Source: Stenopsyche tienmushanensis
Lineage: Eukaryota > Arthropoda > Insecta > Trichoptera > Stenopsychidae
Reading direction: 5' to 3'
Length of the DNA: 64,000 nt
NCBI GenBank assembly: GCA_008973525.1
Contig: WACJ01000099.1
Coordinates: 186,001-250,000 of the forward strand
The position numbers were made by a program, and so were the translations under genes. Shown here piece by piece: positions 51,001 to 60,000 of the stretch; position 1 is the first letter of the stretch, and each line of letters starts with the position of its first letter. The notes beneath the pieces are model-generated. The model was not told the origin of the DNA, made no database searches, and saw only the letters and a program-made list of their open reading frames with translations.

Positions 51001-54000
51001 TCGATTAATCAAGATCAAATGCCGAATATCAATTTGTACTCGAATAACCCGGATCAAATGAAAAATGTCAATTTATATACGGATCCACAAATAATGAATA
51101 AATTTTGGAATATGGATAGCAATTCCAAACCTAACAATATCCAATACATTCCGCTGAAACAAATTGGACAACAGGCATCAGTTCCGTATGATAATTTCGC
51201 GAAACCATTTGACGCAAACCAAAATCAAAACGATGTAAATACTAAATACTCCGATCAAATGTATTTCGTGAACCCGATGCCTACCGTTCAGAAGGACGTC
51301 AATTTGAATATGATGGATAAATATAATACACCGACGTGTTCGTCGACGCTTTCAAATTATTTTGATATAAGAAAGATGCCAGAGCAAAGCCACTTTCAAA
51401 CGGCCGATTTCAAACAAATGCCGTTCAATAATGATAACGCAAACGCGTTGAAAAGCATGCCACAAATGAATATCCTGAATCCGATGCATGCTTCCATGCT
51501 GAACTTTGACTCTCAAAATATGTCGCTGATCGAAAACAAAAATCAGAACATGTCTAATTCGTGCATGGCGAACGTTTACATTTCAAATGTCAACAATGAA
51601 GTCATGTACAATCCCGATTTAAATTCGGCGGATAAAAATAACGCAAAACAATTCATGACCACCAATGTCGAAATGCAAAAACAAGCCGAAAACAAAATAA
51701 ACGAATTCGTACCCTGTGACAAAATGGAATTAGGCTTTTCTAATGTCAATTCAAATATTAAATTGTATCCAGGATCTTCTGAAATTTGTCCTCCAAAACC
51801 TTTTGAAAAGAAATACTTTTTATGCGATCAACAATCGCTACTCACGGATATAAAACAACAACAACAACAACTAAATACCGGTATGCTTGAGCACAAGGTG
51901 TATATGAATTTAACAGGATCTAATAAAAATTTGAATCAAGATCAAGGATCCCATGTTGATAATGCGTCTTTTGATAACGCGAATAAATTACCGTTCGGAC
52001 AATACCAATGCGGAAGCTATAATATGCCCCCGAAGTATGGCGATTTTTTACAAAATGAGTCTCTAAATAAAACATTATACGACGTAAACGAACAGTTCGT
52101 TAAACAACCGCAGGCATTGTACACTAACATGGGTAATTTTTTACACCAGAAACCGGACTTGACCAATATGAACATGGGCAAGATGACGAATTTGTACGCT
52201 TTCACGACGAGTCAACCTATGATGATCAAACCGATGGATTCTTTCAACAAAGGTATGGACACTGGAAGTAATGAGACCGGAATAAAACCGTTGGTATCTA
52301 ACTGCGGCAATTTTTTAACAAACTTTAAAAATGTTACAAACTCTAATACTCTCGAGAATATACTGTCTGGGAATTCGAACTTCAATACAAATTTAAAACC
52401 CCAATTGACTCCGATGAATTCTGTCTCGGAGTTGAATACGAAACAACCATTTTTTACCAAAAATCCGATTCTTAAAAAGGACGCGTCTTCAAACACCAGC
52501 TCGTCGGATCTGATTAAACAGATGAGCGAATGTTTTATGAAATCGAACACCACTCAAATGCCCAAGAGGAGCGAGTCTGAAGATCATCTATTCTACATTC
52601 CATTAGAGGGACTTTCTGAAAGCGGCGTAGATATGAGCAACCATTTGATCGAAGGAGTTGCCGTAAAGATGGAATCGCAGGGTCCGGATGGACCAGAGCA
52701 AAGAGTGATCATGAGGGCTAAATTGGTTAAAAAATCTCAAATTAACAACATGCCGAGCAATGTCACCAAGCAGACGGCGCCCATGCTAGATATGGTTCGA
52801 AGCGTACGTGAAGCGTTTCCCGATGCGACAATCCACAGCGAACCTATTACGGACATTTCTCAAGTCGTCGGTGAATGTAGTCAAAAATCTAATCCTACGC
52901 CTCCGCCGGATAAAAAATCTCAAGCCAATTTGAAAAATAAGACTCAGAATATGCCCACCACGTCACAAAAAATAAGTAGCACTTCGAGCACGTGCAGCTC
53001 TCAGTCGTCGAGCTCGTTCCCTCGTCGAAATTTTGGAAGGTCTACCGAGAGAGTCGATACGATTAATCACAAAAATAACACTTCTTTTCCTCAAATCGAG
53101 GACCCAGCACAAATGGTTGAAGCGCCCGTTTTTCAACCATCTGAGAAAGAATTCCAGGTAATACCATAAATTTAATATGGAGATATTGAAAAAGTAGTGT
53201 TATTTTACTTTTACTGAAAAGGTTTTGTTGCTTATGTTCATATTTTTCTTCGTTGTAGCATTTTTGTGTTCTGGTGGATTTTGTAATTTAAGAATCAGTT
53301 ATACTTCTTTAAGATTGAAGCAAATCATGTTTATGTATTCTTCGACTAGTTGAACCGTTGCTCGCTTGTATTTTGAATTTCCTAGACGCTTTTTACTATG
53401 AGTTTTAAATTGATGTTGCAATAGTTGCACTTGCCGACGAATAAATTTGTGTCACATTCGTGCAAGTGTTATACGCATCGTTTTATCGCTGTCTGAAAAT
53501 GTATCTACTTCTATTTAATTTTTCTTTCTAACTTTTTGGTTTTTATGCAATTATTGAAAACGACTAAAATACTTTTTGTGAGTTAACAACCAAATTTTTT
53601 TGATAACATGGTTACCTTTTTATTTTTTATTTTTTTTTGTGGATAATTACAATTTTTTGATATACACTACGACTTAATTATTGTAATGAATTTAAAATGT
53701 GTGTGTGCTGGTGTATCTTAGTTTGATCATCAGATTTCTATGCTGTAATATGTATACGATAATTTATTTCTATTATCTTTTATTCAAAATTATCTCAAAT
53801 TTTGCTTACATGCAATATTAGTAAACTACACACGATAAATATATTTACGTTGAAATCCTTTAAAATGGTAATTAGAAAAAAAATTATACAGCTAAGACTT
53901 TCACAGCTATTATCACTAGACGTAGAAGTAAGGCATAAGGGTTGCTATTATAAACAAATAGATCATCATATCAGAGTTATATTTTAACCCTTTGTGGTCC

Positions 54001-57000
54001 AAAAGTGTTGCACCAGGTCCGAGCCATTTTCAGTGAATCTATTAAACAATACGTTTATGGTCAAAAATGAAAAAAACGCGCTAAAATAAATAAATATGTA
54101 TTTAGTACGAATTATGTTTATTGATATATTTAATACTAAATTAATTCCTAAAATTACGCAAGTGTGGCATTTTTTAAAACAATCTCCAGGATGGAGGCCG
54201 GGCTTTTTCTCGAATGTTTCACAATATAACGGTGTCCGTCTCCTTTTTCCTGGAATATTACGATGCGAACACACCATACAATCTTTGTAGTTTGTAAAAT
54301 CATATATATATAATGGGGATTTCTATTTAATCGTTGCTCGTTCCTACTTTTTATGCTCGGAGTCATTATCATTTAAAATCTCGCGAAAAATAATCAAACC
54401 GTCTGATCACTTCGCAAATATGAGATGTTCACGGTGACACAATTCGTTAAAGACTATCGTTTGAAATTGTGATTTTATACCCGCAGCGGACATGATTTTA
54501 TTTCACAGCTTAAAAAAAAATACTAAAATCGTCACAGAATATTTTTAAAAGTATCCGCAAATATCCACACGTTGTGGACACTGGACCATAAAGGGTTAAA
54601 GTAAAAATATTGAAGATTTTCCTCGATCTTCACAATTTTATCATGGTATTCTAGATTGTATGAATATAGAAATTTGCATCTTATTATTTCCGTTATTATC
54701 TTTTTGTGTCCTTAATTTTATATTATTTCATGTAATTTTGCTTAAAAATTAGTTTATTGATTATTTTTATGCATGATCTATTAGATTTAAGTCATGTATA
54801 ATAACTATTTTGTTTCCTAGTTTTCCAATGGTAATGTTATAATTAAATTTGTATCTTGGGTATATATCTTTTTGACCTTTTCCCCTGATTTTAAATCGTG
54901 TTATATAAACAAATTTTTGACGACGTAATCACGTCGATACACGAGTGGAAAGGGTCAAATTACAATATATAAATATATCGAATTTAACTAGATTGTGATT
55001 GTTAAAATCAAAACCATGAACTAAGTGTTTTATAACTATTTTGATTTTGAAACAGCTATGCAATGTTACTAGTCTATGTTTTCAAAGAATTTATAATATA
55101 GTCCTAAGGAAATGTTAATTGTTCGTGTTTATAATTTTTTTGTCAATATTGTGTCGTAGATTGGTACTATTATACTTTTGCTCCGTGCGTATACATGATC
55201 TCTACGATCTATCAAATATTAATAGATTGCATGTATATTAGTACCAAAAAATTTAACACTTTATGGTCAATACTCGTGTTTACGTACGAGAGCAGATTTA
55301 ACGTTTTAATGTAATTTTTAACATTTATGCATAAAAGCGAGCACAGACCATAAAGAGTTAATATGAATTTAATATTTTTAGCTATTAATGATTTTGATGA
55401 ATTGTATTTGGAATTGTTGGTTTTAATTATAGTTTTTCTTGTAAGTTTTATTATCAGCGGTGTTCAGCGCAGTTCGGAGTTCAAGTGTGTGTTAACTCTA
55501 AAGTCATTGGTATATTTTAACGAATGAAAATCCAGTGAAACTTGGTTTTAAAATGTTGGTAATATCTTAATTTAATAAACTTATTATACCAATTAGAATA
55601 TTTAGGGGTCGCAACCAAGGTTTGAATTTTAATTTAAAAAATTAAAACGCAATACCACGTTCAGCAATATCATTCACTACCCACATAGAATAGACCATTA
55701 TCTTTGCAGCAATAAAATCAGAGTCATCCTTCCAAATTTCAATATCTTTATTCGATAACTGTCATAAGATATCCAGTATCTGGAAAAATCGTAGAGTCAC
55801 TAGTCACAAAGTCTTCTATGCTTTTTTCGGTGACCTTCAATTCTTATTGCATCTACCATATTCTGCTTATCTTTAACTGAAAGTTCGTCGTCATAAAATG
55901 CAAAAGACACCAACTCTTCCGACGGGTACCATAAACGGTCCAGTATTTTTTTCATGGCAACTTTGGCCATTGTTTGATTTATATTTTCAAAGGATACCAG
56001 GTCTTTTAATAATTGTAAGTCGTTTCTTGGTGCTGAATATCCAACAGCGGCTTGAATCCAATATTCTATATATATATTACGACTGCGAAAAGACTAATAT
56101 CTTTGGCTATTTTCATTTCTTTTTTCGTCCGTTTAAACTGATGTTTAAATTTAAAAAATAAGTGCGTATAATTGGGAAATTCATATGAAATTAATATGTA
56201 CGTTTTTTATTAATTACCAATAACCGAGTTTCACTGCTAACGGAGAGATGTTATTGTAATATAGAGTTACCGTTGTTTTAGTGCTATTGAAATGTGATTC
56301 TATAATGTGATTAAATTGGGTGATAATAAGATAGATTTATTTTAATTTTCTAATTGAAGTATACTTAATTTTTTGATTATGTTTATTTTGCATATTTTAC
56401 TAATTGTGTGTAGTCGGCATTTTTATTTTTACACATGCAATTTCTCATGAATGCCGACTACTACCGAGTGTGATAGAAAATCTGTTGATGTTTTAAATGT
56501 TTTAAAATATGTAAGCACAAGTCCATTGATCATCATTGAATGGTTATTATACGAATGCGTTAAGCCAACCTATTTATTATTTTATGTATTCTCGAATATA
56601 CTTCAAATCTCAAAGTAGCTATTTTTTTAATGTAAAAATAATATGTATTTGTGCAATTGGTTTAGGCGAAAAAACGAATCTAATTCAGACTGAAAACCTA
56701 AAGAAATTATTTACGATGTAAAATTAATCTTAAGAAAAAACAAATTTATCACAAAAACATTCATGCTGTCTATTTTCCTCGCTAGAATAAAAATATCGTA
56801 TTGTATCGTTTGATTTTTGTGTATATTTTTTTTAGAATGATGCATGCCAATTTTAATATTTTACTTTACATTTGCGATTTTATTATCGAATTGTGCAATT
56901 TATTTTGATATTTATTTACGATGTTCTAATGTGTTTTTAAGTTTTATTTATATCGACGATTTTGTTTCAATCAAAATCGGTCGAATTCATATTTGCAATA

Positions 57001-60000
57001 CGACTTATTTAATTGACAACCCGAAAAAATGAACGAGCATCATGCGCATATGTATATTTACATACGCAAGTTTTCGGGGTGTTCATGATATGCTCTACTT
57101 ATTGAATGCATATTTAAAACTAACTTCAGTAAACTACGAGTACTACATTTATTGTGATTTGCTGCTTTTTTGTATGATATATTATTATATGTTGTGTTGA
57201 TCGGTATCTTAAATTGAATGTTTGTGATCATGGATATGAATAAAATTATATTTAAAATAATAAAACTTGTAGTTTTGTGCTGTGTGCGTAATCTTTTTCT
57301 TTGTATTGCATCTATGTTTTAATTCATCGTCGACCAAAAACTCACTATTCAAAGAGCTCGTTGAGCTTTCAAAAGACACTAGCAATGCAAGATACGAAGT
57401 TTATAATATTAACAACGGCTGGAACAGAAGAAACATATTGAAATATCAGATTATAAACAAAAGGAAAAGAAATGAGTTGCCGATTTTAAAACTGCCAATT
57501 TATCACAACGAATGAGAATATTGCAATTAATCAGAAAAGAAACCTCATTAAAATAAAGTAATGACTTCGTCAAAATGAAAAACATGCTTATCATATATAT
57601 TTTCTTGATATGAGATATTTCCAATTGCCACGGACGTCATGCAAGACTGGTTTTTGGAACACGCGCGCAAAGAAGTGGAAATACTATTCGCATAGGAAGT
57701 TTGTGTCATACTTGTCGATGACGTCATAAAATTATTGTGTGAAAGTTATTACGCAACGATGAAATTTTTGTTTATCGTTTGTCGTATTTTGATTTTTATC
57801 AAGTGACGTTAAAATAAAATATGGTAATTAGTCACAGTTTTGCTCTTTAGTAGTATATCTTGATTTTTTTGCAAAACCATCGAAAGCAAACAAATTTTGA
57901 AGATTCTATCATTCAGTATTTATTTTGTCGTCAATCTTAAAATTTAATTAGATGTGTAATTTTGCCAATGAATACCATTGTGGTTTTATTGCTTTAGCAT
58001 ATCAGTTAATGGTCTGCCAGTGTTGCTATATTCTGCACTGCGCTTATTGCTTAGTCATAGTTATTTTAACTTATTGCAATGGGATCATGCTCAATAAATT
58101 ACAACGTAAATATGCGTTCCATTCAGTCTAGCATTTATAACGATCGAAATAAAGCAAACAAATCAACTGCAAAACATTGACTTTTAATGCCATTTTAATG
58201 ATTTTTGTCGTTCACTTTGATTTTTCTATTTTATATATGTATTTAAAAAAAAAACCATGAATGTCTAGTTGTATTTTCAAAATTATATATTGTGATATTT
58301 TGATGATTGCCAATTTTTATACTAATTTTATAAAAAGAGACGTTTCGAAATAAATATTTAGAGAAAATTCTATGATTCGAATACAAGCAATGTTGTTTAT
58401 GAACATAATTTAATTTGATTATCGACTATCAAATGTTGACTGAAAGTATCGTAATCAGCAAGTATCCAAGGATGATATCGAATACTTGTAAAACGACCGT
58501 CTCATATGATCATCGTGAAATGAAATCATGACCTATATTAAACTGCACACCGTCTGTATAGATATGACCTAATTTAGAACGGATGAATGAATAAAGCGTT
58601 TTTGAGCTTATATATGTTTTTTTAATATTTGAATATTGTTACATTAAATTCGTAATGAATTTTTACCATTGCACTAACAACACTTTGAAAGTTGCGTAAC
58701 GCATTTTATGTATCTGGCAATATTAATAATACAAATACTATTATTTCAGATAAACATAATAAATTGTAACTTGCAAATATGACTTGTATTGGATATTTAT
58801 CTTTTATATTCTATGAATCTTATGGGAAATATCCTCGGACAATACTAATAAAAAAACAATAAATATTTTATGTAATCATGTCACATTTTTAAACACATTT
58901 GTCTTATATATCATATTAGTTTTGAGATATTTGTATTTTATAACGTACGTTGTTGTTCAATTGCTTAAATTATTTTGCATGCATGCAATTTTAATAGTTG
59001 TGTATTTATATAAAAAATAAAGCTTCTTATATACAAGCTAAATAGATAAAATATTTATACAAATAGCATGTTTTTAGATATGATAATATATATATATACC
59101 ATAATCCTAACGAACTAATATAAACACGCGACATAAAATAATATCGTAACAATTTTACGTTTCATTATATGTCTTACAAATTCAATATTTAAAACTAATT
59201 TTTCATTAAAAAGCGTATAGAAGTTTTATATGGTAAGTCAAATTTCTATAATTTATAAATTCTGATTAGATTTGAGATCCATTCATTTGTTGCTAATGTA
59301 GCCGCGTTAATACCACACGGAGAGAGATTGATTGAAATCAACGTGGTCCGTAAATGTTCCGACCGCAGACTGCCCTGATTAAATTTATCATTTATTCGTG
59401 TTGTTATCATTTAAAAAATTAGTTTATGATTTATTTTTTCTCAACGATTTATTTGCTTCTTATTCCAAATCTAAAGGCACGATTTATTGTTTCCAGGATC
59501 CCTTGGAGTTCATCGAAAAGATAAGTCCGGTAGCTGCTCGCTACGGTTTATGCCGAATAATACCGCCGGCTAGTTTTAGGCCAGAGTGTAAGATTTCAGA
59601 CGACATGCGCTTTACGCCGCACAACCAATACTTGCAACGGATGTTATATCGTTGGGGTCCATCCTCGCGTGAAATGTGCGCCATAAAGAAATATCTCGGC
59701 ACGCAGAGCGTAGCATTCAAACAACCGCCCACAGTCAGTATTAAATTTCTCAGTCTCGCGATTGATGCTAATTATCGTATATTAATTATTGCGTTGTACA
59801 TTTTAGCTGAGCGGCATTGAAGTCGACCTGCCGAAACTCTATCACGTCGTGCAGAATATGGGGGGTCTCAACAAAGTGTTGGAGAAAAAAATGTGGCATA
59901 AAATAGCTGAAGAAATGTGTCTCCCGCTGCATGTGCATTATATGGATATCCGTTTGGATGAAATATATTGCAAATATTTGCTCCCGTATGATACTTTGTC

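Noticed and set aside
47664..52553. Several ORFs on the strand opposite the giant Jarid2 exon
   Set aside because: They are shadows of a conserved coding exon, with no domains, splice signals or independent support.
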